64,000 nucleotides of DNA, from NCBI GenBank assembly GCA_951394405.1, contig OX596336.1, positions 4,865,594 through 4,929,593 of the forward strand. Reading direction: 5' to 3'. This DNA comes from Coprinellus micaceus (taxonomy: Eukaryota > Basidiomycota > Agaricomycetes > Agaricales > Psathyrellaceae). Below the pieces are notes generated by a model. It searched no databases, had not been told where the DNA came from, and was given only the letters and a program-made list of their open reading frames with translations. The translations under genes and the position numbers were made by a program. Below are positions 1 to 11,489 of this stretch, one piece after another (position 1 is the stretch's first letter; every line of letters starts with the position of its first letter).

Positions 1-738
1 GTCGCCAACGTCGTCCCGGGGTTCAGCCTCACCAATCGGTGGCTTCTTTACACCAGCATCATGTTCACACCAGCTCAAGGGCTCTCCGGCGTAGGCAGTC
101 ACTGCCCCAGTAACATCGGGTTCCTCGCGTACAACTACTGGCAGCAATACCTGTGGTTCTCAGCAACCAAATCAAAGCAACTTCACGCTCTGTCCCTCCT
201 CCCCGTATTCCTCAACATGATGTACGCCATCACATACACCGGCGGTATGCAGGCCGGGAACCTACCTATGGGTATCCTACTGGGGCTGGGGACAGTCGGG
301 CTTATCGTCATGAACACGGTCACCGCGTGGATCAGTCTGAAGACCAACTTGCCGGAAGGAGACGGGGTGTACCAGTTCTTCTTCTTCGGATGGAGGACAC
401 TTTCCAAGAGGTGGAGGGTTCTGTTCACGGTGTGGGAGGTGTCCAATACCTTGGAATGCGTTACCATGATGTTTCTGGTGATGTACACAGCCATCGCCAC
501 CCCAGCTATGGTCGACAAAGACGAGGTGGACGATACGGACTTCAAGGTGAAGAGGGCTACAGCCATCTTTTGGGGGTCGGCGCTCATGCTCATTATCATT
601 TGGCCATGTATATTGTGGATGGAGTTGATTGTGAAGAGGAACAATATTGTATCGGAAACGGATATGATCTCTGTATACCTTTTCGTCGCCCAGGTGGCTA
701 CGATGCTTCTACCAAGCTTGTTTAGTCTATGTTACTAG
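1..738 (+). CDS. Multi-pass membrane protein, 3' part only
   Basis: The reading frame is already open at base 1 and runs to a TAG at 736-738, so the window cuts into a gene whose start lies upstream. The first ATG in the window (61) is probably internal, because the residues before it continue the same protein-like frame. About 245 residues are visible, with five clear hydrophobic segments: near residues 60-82 (after a QLHAL stretch), 88-112, 135-165, 188-213 and 220-242. A short acidic loop (DKDEVDDTD) separates the third and fourth. A YNYWQQYLWFS block and an aromatic YQFFFFGWRTL block lie between segments. I know of similar uncharacterised multi-pass proteins in Agaricomycetes but cannot name a family or substrate. 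It is almost certainly an integral membrane protein. No intron is needed in the visible part. Confidence 0.75.
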   Translation, partial: VANVVPGFSLTNRWLLYTSIMFTPAQGLSGVGSHCPSNIGFLAYNYWQQYLWFSATKSKQLHALSLLPVFLNMMYAITYTGGMQAGNLPMGILLGLGTVGLIVMNTVTAWISLKTNLPEGDGVYQFFFFGWRTLSKRWRVLFTVWEVSNTLECVTMMFLVMYTAIATPAMVDKDEVDDTDFKVKRATAIFWGSALMLIIIWPCILWMELIVKRNNIVSETDMISVYLFVAQVATMLLPSLFSLCY

Positions 739-2975
739 TCCAAGCTCCAGGAGCCGTGACTTTTTATATTGCGCGAACGGATACCTTTCCGATCGACTTA
801 TAGAGATACCGCATACTTACTCTCGGTCCCCTTGATAGATTTATCAAACCTAACAATTACTCTTGTGGCAGAAGTGGATTGCGATCGAGGTGCACTTCGA
901 TCCCGATGAAGGAAGCGGCGAACCTTGCTAGGTTCACTTCAATAACCTTCCGTAAGTCTAGAGCCGAGCGTACTGGGCAATACCCAAGTACTGGACACAG
1001 AATAGGGAACGATTCAGAGGGTCGTGTGGTTGAGGAGAACGCAAATCTGGGAGAAGTATAGGGCGAGAAACGAAGGTGTGAGCCCTGGTTATTTTTCAAG
1101 ACAGCGAGCACGGCTGTTGCCCAACTTATCCCGGTCACACTACGCCGACCATTCACCTACAATGAACCCCGTTTCCCTCGACAGGCGCCCTAATGAGACG
1201 ACAACGCTAGCGCTCGCCAAGTCTGTATCAATATCGGAGCACAGCGCCTGTCGTTTCGACGTTGTGTGATGGCCGTAGCTAGGCCCGTACTGTGGCAAAG
1301 GAGAGGATGGTGTGGGGAGCGTTCAACGTAAGCGCCGAACGCGAGGAACGATAGCCGGCGTTTCACGGCACCAGAAAGCTGTGGGGTACGATAGCGACGC
1401 GGGAATCCGGCCTGAATTGGTTCCTCGCGACGAAAACGATGTCGATCACCACCTTCGCTTGCAGATCGGGCAGGACGCGCGGAAGTTGGAACACGAAGCG
1501 ACGCTATAGGATGAGGAGTGGCGTATGCAATGATCGAGCCAGGGCGGCCATAGAGGCTACATACGTACCTCTGAGTGAGGGGAGAATGAAGGAAGGGAGG
1601 GTTCCAGTGGGGCGTTTTCCCAACGTCCGAGAAATTCGTTGACAAAGTATGATCAAATGGATATCCAAAATGACGAGAGGAAGTTGATGATCAACGGAAT
1701 CATGGGCGCTCATTCTTGATTTCTATCAAAAGTAACCGCGTCGGCGCCGCTCTCCTTGCGCTCGCGTCCCGCTCCCATATTCGTACCTCGAGCCGCCAGA
1801 AACGTACCGGCATAATGCAGTCGAACGAGAAACCGCCAAGTGCAATGCGTTTTCATAACACCCGACTCGAACCCCCAAAACGGAACTATCGCGCTGGAAG
1901 GGACGCTGAGAACTGGGAGGAGCGATGGGCGTGGACTTGGCGAAAATCTCCATGTGCCATGTGTACAGTCAATGGTCACAACACATGCCAACAAAATGAT
2001 AAAATCCCATTTGCTCCACAACCACAGGACCATTTTGTGAGATCTCTTCGTGTAAATACTCAGTACCGTCCACCCTATCTACCACTAAGTTCTGGTGTTT
2101 GTCGCTCAAAAAGTGCGCCCACAGCACCGCAAACGCGAGTGCGGGAGCATTTCCGCTCCTGATCACTAAACATTCCACGGCCTAGTCCTGCGCTGTAGGA
2201 TAGCGTTTAGCCTCAATTACAACTCTGAATAATGAATATGGGTTACTGGAGTGTCCTAGTGCTGTTTGGGTGGCTTATCTACCCATAAATGTGCTATAGC
2301 AAATGACTGAGACCCTTCCCAGAGTCTTACCACACATCCAAGTCAACCTCTTCAGACTGGACAGGGCTACGAGCTCCTGTTGGCATTATTTGTACGACGG
2401 CACGCCCCTAGGTAAAATGAAACATGTTTGGCCCTGTATCCATAGCCCTTGCGTAGTTCTTCGGCACTGATAGCCATCCAAAGCGGCTGGTACCACCATT
2501 TCCACAGAGAAAAGTGGAAAGTCAAGGCATTTTCTTCATCAGCATTGGACCTATGGCTGGCAAACTGTACGTATACAAGTGGTATAACGTTTCTCAAGTC
2601 TGGGTGGTTACTTTCAGCCACTCACAGATGTATACAGGGAGGGGAGGGCTGTTGGAATTTTCAAAAAAGCGAAAAATCGGTCAAATCTAATAGAGATGGC
2701 CATTTTAAGCAGTTTCACTCATCTCACATCCGGTCTATCAGTATCATACATTGTAAGCATTATGTATACCTACAATTCACAAGAAATTTGGAGAGATTTC
2801 ATGGCGATGCGGCGGAGGGAGATAAGATTTGGTGCAGTTGGAACGTCGTGGGATCGTGGCACGTCATGTGACCATTGACTGTAAGTGGAGATCCGCGATT
2901 GTATTGTACGTTATACTCTTGGTCACATTGATGTGGGTCAGTATAGACCGGTGTGAGTATCTCTGGGCAAAAATG
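739..2975. other. Gene-free stretch; left part of the ZF-A unit
   Basis: I see no convincing gene in this stretch. From about 1690 to 2160 it resembles the upstream flanks of ZF-B, ZF-C and ZF-D: a 'gatcaa.ggaatcatg' block, then an 'aatgcag.cgaacga.a' block. That places it in the duplicated ZF unit. About 0.7 kb (2170-2830) does not match the other copies and may be an insertion in this one. From 2830 to the TATA box the match to the other ZF promoters resumes. Confidence 0.5.
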
Positions 2976-2981
2976 TATAAA
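2976..2981 (+). promoter_or_regulatory. TATA box of ZF-A
   Basis: TATAAA followed by a GGGTCGAG block, 98 bp upstream of the ZF-A ATG. The same TATAAA plus GTCG arrangement occurs 87-98 bp upstream of the start codon in all four ZF copies, inside an otherwise diverged flank, which supports a working core promoter. Confidence 0.75.
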
Positions 2982-3073
2982 GGGTCGAGTCCAAGAGCCT
3001 CAAACCGCATCACACAAATCACCTCCACCACCCTCTTCCCGACACTCTCTATCCCACCACCCCAACCCCCACC

Positions 3074-3598
3074 ATGCGATTCTCAACTCTCACCCTCCTT
3101 CTCGCGTCTTTCGCCTCCCTGTACGAGATCCCTCCTCCCCATCCATAGACGAACCACCCCGCTAACCGTCACGCTCTCTCCACAGCTCCATGGCCTCGTA
3201 CAGCGACGACACCCTCTCCGCGCGCGACTTCGACGACGTCGTCCTCGACGCCCGCGAAGTCCTCGAAGAACTCGGCTTCCACGCCCGCTCCCTCCAACAA
3301 ACCGCCCTCTCCGCCCGACGCCTCGACCACCTCGAAGCACGCATGGCCGAGCTCGAGGAGGCTCTCGAGCTCGAAGCTCGCGTCGAAAAACCGTACAAGT
3401 GCCCCAAGTGTCCTAAAGCCTTCTCCAGTCTTTCTCAGCTCCAGGTGCGTTTGTACTATACATGGCTCTGCTCTGCTCGGTTGAGTGGAGAGGGGGGGAG
3501 GGGTACTGGTGCTGACCATGTACTACGTACGTTCACAGGCACACACGAAGTCCGCGCACCCACCGCCAAAGCCTTCTCCCAGGGAGCGGGGTCTCTAA
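3074..3598 (+). CDS. ZF-A: predicted secreted protein with one C2H2 zinc finger
   Basis: Exons 3074-3120, 3186-3444 and 3539-3598 (introns 65 and 94 nt, GT-AG) give 121 aa. The N-terminus MRFSTLTLLLASFASL is a typical secretion signal, cut by intron 1, with likely cleavage near residues 19-20. An acidic SDDTLSARDFDDVVLD segment follows, then a Leu/Glu/Arg heptad-like stretch (about 55-83) expected to be helical or coiled coil. The last part is a canonical finger: Cys88 and Cys91 in YKCPKC, Phe95, Leu101, then His104 and His109 from exon 3. The tail is Pro/Lys/Arg-rich. It is the most diverged of four paralogues (with 21727, 29612 and 50341) but keeps every ligand and both intron positions. 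Whether it binds nucleic acid, and whether it acts outside the cell or elsewhere, is unknown. Confidence 0.85.
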
Positions 3599-3984
3599 CA
3601 TGGCAGGACGCAGTGATCGGATTGCGGTGAGGGAGTTCGGGACGTACTCGATATCCTCCTTCCTCCGCAAGTCCTGATCCGTCGTAGCCCTTTCGATCCT
3701 GTACCCATTCGCAGTCTCGACCTTGTAATTTATCCATCTCCTGAAGCCTTCAGTGCGATTTCAACACGGTTCCTACCTCTGCATCCTCGTTTAAGTGTAC
3801 CTCATGCTTCGGGAGGGTGATACGAAGACTTACCCGCCCAGGGGTAAGGGAGGACCGAGGTTATCTCAGACTTTCATGCCCTTCCTCCCGATGAACATCC
3901 GCGGCTGAGCGACGTCCCCAGGATTGACCATTGAGGCCATCCTATACGCCGCTCCATCCAATACAGAGCCGTTACGCGTGAAGG

Positions 3985-4005
3985 AACGAGGACAACTTTC
4001 TCGTT
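3985..4005 (+). other. Small hairpin in the 3' flank of ZF-A
   Basis: AACGAG and CTCGTT arms separated by 9 nt, about 390 bp past the ZF-A stop. An equivalent AC-GAGG...CCTCG-TT hairpin lies about 400 bp past the stops of ZF-C (30483-30499) and ZF-D (51224-51240). It marks homology between the units. A role in RNA 3'-end formation is only a guess. Confidence 0.35.
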
Positions 4006-4018
4006 CCCCTATTCAAGC

Positions 4019-4758
4019 ATGTCCCGGTACGCCCCGGCCGCCGGCTCCCGCTACGATTCCAGTCCACGAGAGAAACCCCCTTCTGTGAGTCGTTCCCTCC
4101 CACCTCATCTCGGCGTTCAGTCAACCCGGCCGAGAAATGGTGGGCCCACTCTAGGCCTACATACATCGCCGGAACACCTCCCGAAGGCGAGCAGGAGAGG
4201 AGGAACCTCAGGCGACGGACCACATCGTTAAGAATGTGTTCCCCGCCAGTGAGGAAACACACAACGCCCCGCGACCGAGATCCACATCCACACCCAGAAG
4301 CGAAGGAACCGTCGCCCAAGACTGGCGTATACCACTGGCGGATAGGATGGAAGATGAGGAGAACCCGCGTACAAATGAGTGAAGCAGTAGGGTACCGAAT
4401 CTCAATCGTGATTCGCAGTCATACACCGGAATGTACAGAACCACAATCCACACTCCCACCGACCCCTTCCTCCACGAAGCAGGATCCAGACTCTGCAAAT
4501 TTCCAAACTCCTCAGGTCTAGGGATCAGATTCCGTCCTTCCCTGGCTCACCGTCCGCCTCCGCAAGTTGAACATCCCGAAAGGAACGCCAACTCAATCGG
4601 CGTGTCGGTATCGATCCAGACGGCCAACCAACCAACCCACCAACTCCCTCCTCAGAAAAGCTGGCACAGAGCTTATGCGCGTCACCGACCTGTCAGTACT
4701 CGTCCCTTCGCCTAGGGGCCGCACACCCAAGAATTACAAGTCTACATCTCGTGGATAG
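4019..4758 (+). CDS. Possible four-exon gene, Thr/Pro/Arg-rich product (weak)
   Basis: ATG at 4019 (MSRYAPAAG...) can be chained through exons 4019-4084, 4155-4378, 4419-4515 and 4567-4758 with GT-AG introns of 70, 40 and 51 nt and matching phases, giving 192 aa ending KSTSRG. The product would be basic, rich in Thr, Pro and Ser, and probably disordered, with no domain I recognise. Exons 2 and 4 are open for about 75 and 63 codons. The second intron is shorter than fungal introns usually are, and I chose the splice sites to keep the frame open. Chance assembly is therefore a real alternative, and there is no paralogue to test it against. Confidence 0.22.
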
Positions 4759-4909
4759 ACGCAGAACGGCGGGTACAAGACCGAGTGGGACCCTCTCGTA
4801 TCCATGGTAGGAATCCTCCCTGATACACCGACGCGTGAGACCACGTAGTCCACCCCAGTCCAACTTCCCAAGTCGTTTCGCCTTTCAAGGTCGATTAGGA
4901 TCTATTAGG

Positions 4910-4990
4910 TACTATCATGATCCGCTACGCTCTGTGTACTATCATGCTCTGCGACGCTCTATGTACCATCACGATCCGCTACGCTCTACG
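4910..4990 (+). repeat. Three 27-bp tandem repeats
   Basis: Units at 4910-4936, 4937-4963 and 4964-4990 each read TA(C/T)(T/C)ATCA(T/C) followed by a CGCTACGCTCT-like core. The second unit is the most diverged. A 27-bp period would encode 9-residue repeats (YTIMIRYAL-like) if translated, but the surrounding frame shows no gene. Confidence 0.8.
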
Positions 4991-5435
4991 CAATAAATAC
5001 TACACACAGTGTAGCAGAGCACGAACCCAATTCACCCCATCGTCGAAACTTGAACCTACCTTGAGTCTGAGGCACCAAATCGTGCCGGAGTGCCGCGCGT
5101 GGGGGACCGTTTTGGAGTCTGGACGAGCAACTCTCGGCGAACTATCAGCGACGAGTCGTCAGAGGGCCTTGCAGACCACACCACCGATTCACCGATTCCC
5201 AACCATCGAGAATCTGTGTAACAGTGCGAGTAGAACCCCAGCTGAAACTTTAAGCGCGGTAGTAGCGATCGCCAACATCCACCAGGGTTCGACCGGCGAC
5301 GGGTCAGAGCCCTGGGCTCTGCGATCCCAGAACGTCTCCACATCTGCATATCGCGACGAAAGCGACGTCGGACTCGCCGAACCACGATCGAGCGAGCACG
5401 GTAGGAGGGTCATACACAGACTCCCCGCCACCGCC

Positions 5436-5437
<2 letters not shown>

Positions 5438-5470
<33 letters not shown>
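5438..5470. repeat. (GA)n microsatellite
   Basis: An uninterrupted GA dinucleotide run of 33 nt. On the opposite strand it encodes only poly Ser-Leu, so the open frames crossing it are artefacts. Confidence 0.95.
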
Positions 5471-5472
<2 letters not shown>

Positions 5473-6596
5473 GGTAGGCATCTTTCCAGGAAGAGGGGAA
5501 AGCGCAACTGGGTTACGGGTACCCACAGTGTCTGAGTCACTGGGGAGCGGCCCTAGGCCTCTGGAGGTCGGCCTACGAAGAGATGAGATGACAACCTGGA
5601 TCGACGCGGATATTGAACACGTACCTCTATGCAACTTCGTCGGAACGCTTGGGAAATCGTAATGCGCGGCAGGAGGAAGCTGTATGGAGAGAGAGACAGG
5701 GCAGGAATGCACGCGGGAGACGGATAATATGAAGGGGAGGACCACGACGAACGCGATCCAAGGAACGAAGGCGAGAGAAACAAAATTAAGCGCACGGGCT
5801 CATGCAAGGACACGCTGGGCTTGAACGCGAGCAGGACGATCGTTAGCCTTGAGGGTCTGGGTTGTCGATGCTCGGTGCCAGAGGGTCTCGGTTCGGATCG
5901 TCAATGCTCAGTCCCATGGGGCCTGAAAACTCAACTCGGAAAGACCTAAAGAGCGTCACGATCGTGGACTCCATGCACAAACCGACGGGAGAGCGCGTTG
6001 ACACAGGTCCAAGAGGGGAGCGAGACACGCCTTCGTTCGTCAGGAGGACCCGGGAGGGTGCAGAAACCTGATGTGACGGCGCTCACCGAGCCACCCAACC
6101 CCTGCGGGAAAGGGGGGAACACGCGAGACGGACGGAAGTGATCGAAGGAGCGTTTTTCTTCGGGGAGAGTGGGGCACGGCGATCGGGGAGGGAGAACATG
6201 TCGTGGTATTGAGCGAGAGAGGTAAGATGTTTCTGGATACACGGTATGTAGCGCTACCGTGGAAGTTGAGATAGGGACCGGCGGGTGGGTGGTGTATGCG
6301 CACCTCTACACATAATTGACGCCCAAGACCTGCTCGGGCCTCTTCAACCTATCCTCCTCCTCTTCCCGACTCATCCCTCTCTCCCTTTCATCCCCGACGA
6401 ACGGAGCATTCAGTCCCAGGGCGGATGATCACCGCGTGGCATCGAGAGCGGGGGGAAGGAAGCTGAGTCCGAAAACTTCTGGAGGTCTTCTCACCGGTCG
6501 GGCGGGGGAGCGCGAGCGGGAAAGAAGAGGGGAGGTCGACAACGGAGTGGTGGGGAAGATAAAGAGTATGGTGCTCAAGAAGAATGCGTCGAATGA

Positions 6597-6662
6597 GTGT
6601 CGTCATCGAACGATGCCGAGGCGGCGAAGAGGAGCCGATCGGTCCCACGCCCCTATCTTCCT
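6597..6662 (+). repeat. Short dispersed repeat R2, copy 1
   Basis: Diverged copy of a sequence ending in 'ga.cgntcccacgcccctatc', also found near 14113-14205, 18094-18180 and 24409-24495. The copies share the order GATGAT-GGTCAAG...GTCGT...GCCG...CCCACGCCCC. No coding content is conserved. Confidence 0.45.
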
Positions 6663-6759
6663 CTACCGCCTTTCCTTCTCGCGACTGCTCTAGTTGGATC
6701 ACTCCCATCTTCCCACTTCCAGCGCAGGGCAAATTGATATCTTTCCTTGGCGCAAGTCA

Positions 6760-6883
6760 ACGACCTGCGAGACTGTGTAGCTACACCTACAGACGGAAGT
6801 TCGGAACCCAAAACCAGAACGCCGACACGCAGAATCCAGGCATCCTTGTGTGCGGTGTGGTTCAGCGGGATGCCATCGAATAA
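6760..6883 (+). pseudogene. Relic of gene G
   Basis: A short frame aligns with the core of gene G (25881-26210, minus) and its decayed copy at 46.2 kb: a 'LC......QN.D.QNPGILVCGVVQRD' pattern against 'LC..K.ADPQNTDIFVRGVVER' there. It has no start codon, the upstream half is unrecognisable and it stops early. I take it as a third, older copy of the same small gene. Confidence 0.4.
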
Positions 6884-7351
6884 CTCGTCGTTGAAGTTGG
6901 GATGTATCGACATGAAGGGGGTTTGAGTGACTGGGATTTATGAGCCTATGAAACGCGGGGAGGTACTGAGTCGTCGAATGGTTCGGGGGTCCTTTAGTTG
7001 AGCCTTCGTCGTCCGGAGCAAGCGGTTAAGGGGTGCAATCACCATCCCCATTCTCCCTCTCGTCGAATTTCCGTAATTTCGTCTTAATCTTGCCCACACT
7101 GCACACCCTCCTCTACCTACAAGTCCTCCCCACCCGATTCAATCACACAACCAACCACAACCCCCCCAAACCCCTGCGTTCCATCCACCCATAACATAAT
7201 CACACATCCTATCCAATCTCTACATATTCACACCATCGCCACAACTCCGTACACAATCCTACTCAACCTCTCCATCCCCTCACACAATCCCTAAACCCCG
7301 CCCTCGCTACACACAGAAGGACCTGCCAACCCGTCTCCCGAAGCCCTACAA

Positions 7352-7709
7352 ATGCGCGTCCCCAGACCCTCACCCTCCACAAAGCCGAAAGCACCCAAAC
7401 CAAAACCCGGGTCCCCAGTACCTCAAGTACGTGGACCCGACGAACGGTGCTCCACCCGCACGCTATAGGGTAAACTAGCCACCGCTACGCCTCCTGACGC
7501 TGCCCGCGCAGAAGAAGGAAGAGACCCAGTCGCAAACCTCATCCGCCGACATACCACAGCAGCGCGAGACGCTCAATCGGGAGGAGGCCCGAGGGGGGCA
7601 GATCTTCGTCTCACCGACACCTCTCAAATCTCCCCCATTCCCCCGAGAGAAATTAAGCGTACATCCAAGTGATCGCTTGAACCGTACCGTACCCATCCGA
7701 AGCGCATAG
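7352..7709 (+). CDS. Possible two-exon Pro-rich small protein (weak)
   Basis: Exons 7352-7426 and 7512-7709 with an 85-nt GT-AG intron that has a CTGAC branch-like site 16 nt before its AG. The product would be 90 aa, Lys/Pro-rich at the N-terminus (TKPKAPKPKPGSPVP), with no domain. About 300 bp of C/T-rich sequence upstream is typical of fungal promoters and 5' UTRs. There is no paralogue or recognised family. A downstream alternative splice would change the C-terminus. It may be chance. Confidence 0.2.
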
Positions 7710-10300
7710 AACGCTGAAATCCGGGACAGGCGGATACACTTCACCGGCGGTGAACGAAACGCCGGGAAGGTGCGAGCGACAAGCCGACATATATTCCATA
7801 TACCGCGGCTTGGCAGCCTCGAGCCCTCACCTGACGGCGCCCAGCTAAGGTCCCGAAGGTCTAGTTACTCAATGCTGGCTAAGAACCCAATTGACCATGC
7901 TCAGGACTCAAAAGTCCGATGAAAGGGAAGGGAGGAGCTTGACAAGGCGCCTCCATATTCGATTCACGGGCCAGAAAGAATTTGGCGAGAGTGAGAGTGA
8001 GGATATGATTATGTTGGACGAAAGGCGTACCTGTAAAAGGGAACTCGTGCTTCTATACATTATAAACCCCAACCATAGATGTGGCATACAGGGCGAGACG
8101 TCGAAGCCCCGACGAAAGAAGTGGTTTAACTTTGAGAATAGGTGGTGATACGGGTGACAAGGACCAACCACAAAGTTCAAGGCGCGGAAAGTGCACAGAT
8201 ATGGCACGAATATTGCAACAAAATTAGGTCACGGTACATAACCTCATCTTGGCTCAGACCTCCGGTACACGCCGGACTGGGTCATTTGGGAAGCGTACGT
8301 GGTACGGTAACGGTGTTGCCGGGTACACGACGCCGTGCTGGGTTTGTCTACGTACAACCTGCAGTCTTGGTACTACACCCCCATACGTTGTGAGGCACAT
8401 TATGGCTACGTACATATAGTGTAAAGGTACACACACCCTCTAACGCGACAAACGAAGCATCCTTTCGACTCGGACTTGAAGATAGTCCCCCGATCGTCGC
8501 ATCGCTGACAATAGCCGTTGTGCCACCCATCCCGAGCCTGAACACTGGCTTAAGCTTGGTCTAAAGAATGTTCGCCTACGAGAACGAACGCGCTTAGGCC
8601 CATCCTAAATCCTCTCCCGTCGGTAAGGGTAGTCGCCCACGCTGTTTCTCCGATTGTGGGATCATCGAGACACCCAAATAAGCGCCCGCTGGCCCCAAAT
8701 CATCGTTAGTGGGATGGATGATTGCCCCGCCCACCTCGTTACTCTCAGACCCGTCGGGTCGGCCCGCCTTTAAATCAGAGTATGAGCGCGGTTGGAACGA
8801 ACAGTGCTAGTATTGAATTACCTGTACCGTGAGATCTCGGTGTGGCTGAACGTACAAACGTTTAAAGCATTTGTACAGGGATGGTGGAGTAGTGCCTTTG
8901 GGCATTACTCGTTGCGATAAACACACGAGGCACAAACATGAGGTCAACACGCGCTGCGCACGTGTTGCGGGCTATATTAGGTACCTCCCGATGTCTGTAG
9001 GTGGCTAGGTCTATCCACAACCATTCCGTCCTAACCAGTTCCCCTCGGCGAGTGGCCCCTCCGAGGTGTACTATTTTGGACTTAACAATATGGCATGTAC
9101 AGTACAAGCCCACCTCCGTGGTTGGTGCACAAGCTGAGAGGGATGCACCAAATCGCGGGACACATGTACCTCAAATCTGTGCCTGTCGCGCCTCAAGCAT
9201 GTACCCATAACGTAGCATTGTACAAGATAATTTTGATACAGCATTCGTGCCATAATATGGGGACGCCGGATACGGGGATATCATCCAGGTACGCCACAGG
9301 TCAATGGGTACTCCCAACGTAGGGAACGACGAGCGAACGTAGATATCCCAGATGCACCTCTACAACTCCAACTAACACCGAACCCACCTCCGATCGTGTT
9401 CAGCCCATTGGCGTCCCCTCGTTCCGTCCCATCCGTCCCATACCAGGGTTCGCTCCAGCTAAGTACCCCACACCGCGTCCAGAACGGCCAAAGGGTCCAG
9501 CCACCACGAGTGAGAATACGGACACCTCTGCGTATTCTGGTCGATTCCGTACAGGCGTCCCCGTAGAGAGACATAAAACCGATCCCTCTCTCTCATCAAA
9601 ACAGTGAGCTGAACTCGTCAGCCGGGGCGGTGGGTTGAATGGGTATCGGTCCGTTGGGGATGACATGCGTCAAAAAAAAAAAAAGGTACGCTTATTACCG
9701 AGTTGCGTTCGGGAGACAGGAGGGCGCATGCCCCCCATGAGGGTGACTTGCGGTGTTGGACGACATACCTGGTAGTCAGGTAGGTTGTGGAGAGGGTGTC
9801 CCGGCTGCGTGTGGACACCCTCATTATTTATCCGTTCTCCGACACCGTGCGGTAGCGCGGGTGTCGTTCGTCTCGCCGCATGGTGCAGAACGGATGCCCG
9901 GAAGCGAAGCTTCCGAGCTCCGAGATTCTTAGTATAAAAACCCGATGTACTTACCTCAGTTCCCCAGCTCATTCTCCCCCGAGCTCACTCTCTCTTTCCG
10001 TTCCCCTCAATTCCAACGTCTCTTAGAGTAAGAATCCCCCTCGAACTCGAGCGATCCTCCCGCACCCACAGGGGTTAGGATCCTCACAAGGTCGTCTGGA
10101 AGTTTTCACGCGAATATACGGGGGCTTTCGAATCAAATTTTCTTCAAGCCCTTTGGAGTGGGTTCGTTCGTGGAATAGGCCTCGATCTAGTCCCACTCTC
10201 ACAACCGAAAGGTGAATGGCGGAAGTGAGATAGCAATGCAACTGACAAATAGGCTCGGACTGATAAAGCAAAACGTCTACAACGTGACATATACCGCAAT

Positions 10301-11489
10301 TTACAGGTTGAAATCTTTCAACTCCTGCTCAAACTCAAATTCTATCATCACCGTAGTAAAATCGTCTGTGGGTCCCAAGAAAATCCCTGGGGTCCCCGAG
10401 CACTGAGACGAGCACGCGATCCCCCTGTAGGGGAATACGGGTTGCGTGCACGAGTCCCCAGCGCACAACACGGCATTCGGCGGCACCACGAACCCCAGTT
10501 CCCCCTCGTGATCCTGAAGCCGGAACCCACCAGGCCGAACAATACCGGGCGCCAGAGACGTAAATATCTTTCCAGACATATGCTGCCTGTTGTGGAAAGC
10601 ACACTGGCCGCTCGCGCAGACCAGGCCGGTGGTGACCAGTTCACCAAAGCACTGCGCGCACCGCGCACGGGCCAGAGCGAACAACGCGTACGGGGTCGGA
10701 TCACAATCGTGCACCAGGGCGAGCGCACCCCGTGCGCTACACTGCCGGTACAAGTCCGCGATCTTGCACGCGGTTTCCACTCCCAAACCTTCCACGAGCG
10801 TTTTCAGAGGCGCATTCTCCATGTCAAGGATGAGGGCTTTGATCCCGTCCAGGAACCACGAACGTATCCTGAACTCTCTCGCAAGAGTTACCATGTCGGT
10901 TCCGGTCATATCTGCGTTCTCTTCGTTGAAGAGGTTGTCGACGCATAGCGACCTGCTGGGTGTGAGGGCGCAATATATATATATATAAATAGCGGCATAG
11001 CGAGAAAGACGTACCTGACTCATCTCCCACATCGTAGCTAGCCTTAACGCGCCGATCCACTCCTCTTTCGATAGGGTGTACTCTCCAAGAGCGACGTCGT
11101 CTGACCTGGCATCACAGCGTCGCTCATCAGGCTGCTGGATATGATGAGACCGGACATGACGAACGTAGGGTGGAGAACCTTCATCAAGGCGGCAAAATCT
11201 TCCTTCTTGCAGCCATGCAGGACGATCGGTCTATCTTTCGAACTACCCTCTCCCGAATCGGCTTGCGGGAGCAGAAACATCCCTTCAAAGACGTCGGAAG
11301 CCCTTGTGAAGGTATGCCTAAATGCATGAAAGACTCGACCCTCGACCTGATCAACCGAGAAGGGGACTCGTTGGAGGAAGGGATGTGCAGACGAAGACAG
11401 CGATGTACCTGAAAGACGACCATCTCCCAGCTTGGCTCCTTCCTTGCTTTGGGTGTTGGTGATCGAGAATCTGGAGTCGGACTCGCCAT
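10301..11489 (-). CDS. BTB/POZ-domain protein
   Basis: Exons on the minus strand: 11489-11409, 11346-11165, 11105-11015, then an open frame to a stop at 10301-10303. The introns of 62 and 59 nt are GT-AG. Read this way the protein is 355 aa. The first 120 residues match Agaricomycete BTB proteins: MVVFQVEGRVFHAFRHTF, then SDVFEGMFLLPQ, DRPIVLHGCKKEDFAALMKV, and YTLSKEEWIGALRLATMWEM. TDMVTLAREFRI follows. The C-terminal third is Cys-rich (CAQC, CASGQC, CAGDSC). Such proteins usually mediate protein-protein contacts, often as adaptors, and are expanded in mushroom-forming fungi. The position after WEMSQ is odd: a donor GTACGT and acceptors at 10956 and 10953 exist, but either splice would shift the conserved downstream frame, while reading straight through stays open. 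The gene may have a non-standard splice there or a one-base lesion. Confidence 0.75.
10973..10987. repeat. (TA)n microsatellite in the BTB gene
   Basis: An alternating A/T run at the presumed third intron of the BTB gene. If the intron is retained it encodes an Ile-Tyr repeat, so its length would then affect the reading frame. Confidence 0.85.

Larger units (their letters stand above)
4991..10300. other. Gene-poor stretch with no recognised gene
   Basis: No recognisable protein domain appears here. The stretch contains a (GA)n tract (5438-5470), a short repeat (6597-6662), a relic of gene G (6760-6883), and a pyrimidine-rich region (7060-7350) ahead of a weak gene candidate (7352-7709). It also has an A13 run at 9672-9684 and a TATAAAA at about 9932 with no obvious gene behind it. 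Ser/Thr/Pro-rich open frames at 5868-6071 and 9352-9607 look mildly protein-like but have no start, partner exon or homologue. The part around 6160-6200 resembles 23410-23450. Confidence 0.4.

Noticed and set aside
153..725. Long open frames on both strands overlapping the first gene
   Set aside because: They are shadows of the membrane protein frame, Arg/His-rich, with no domain of their own.
5304..5745. Poly Ser-Leu frames near 5.45 kb
   Set aside because: They are produced by the (GA)n microsatellite.
9932..10300. TATAAAA and a C/T-rich leader suggesting a + strand gene at about 10 kb
   Set aside because: No ATG-started frame of any length follows before the convergent BTB gene.
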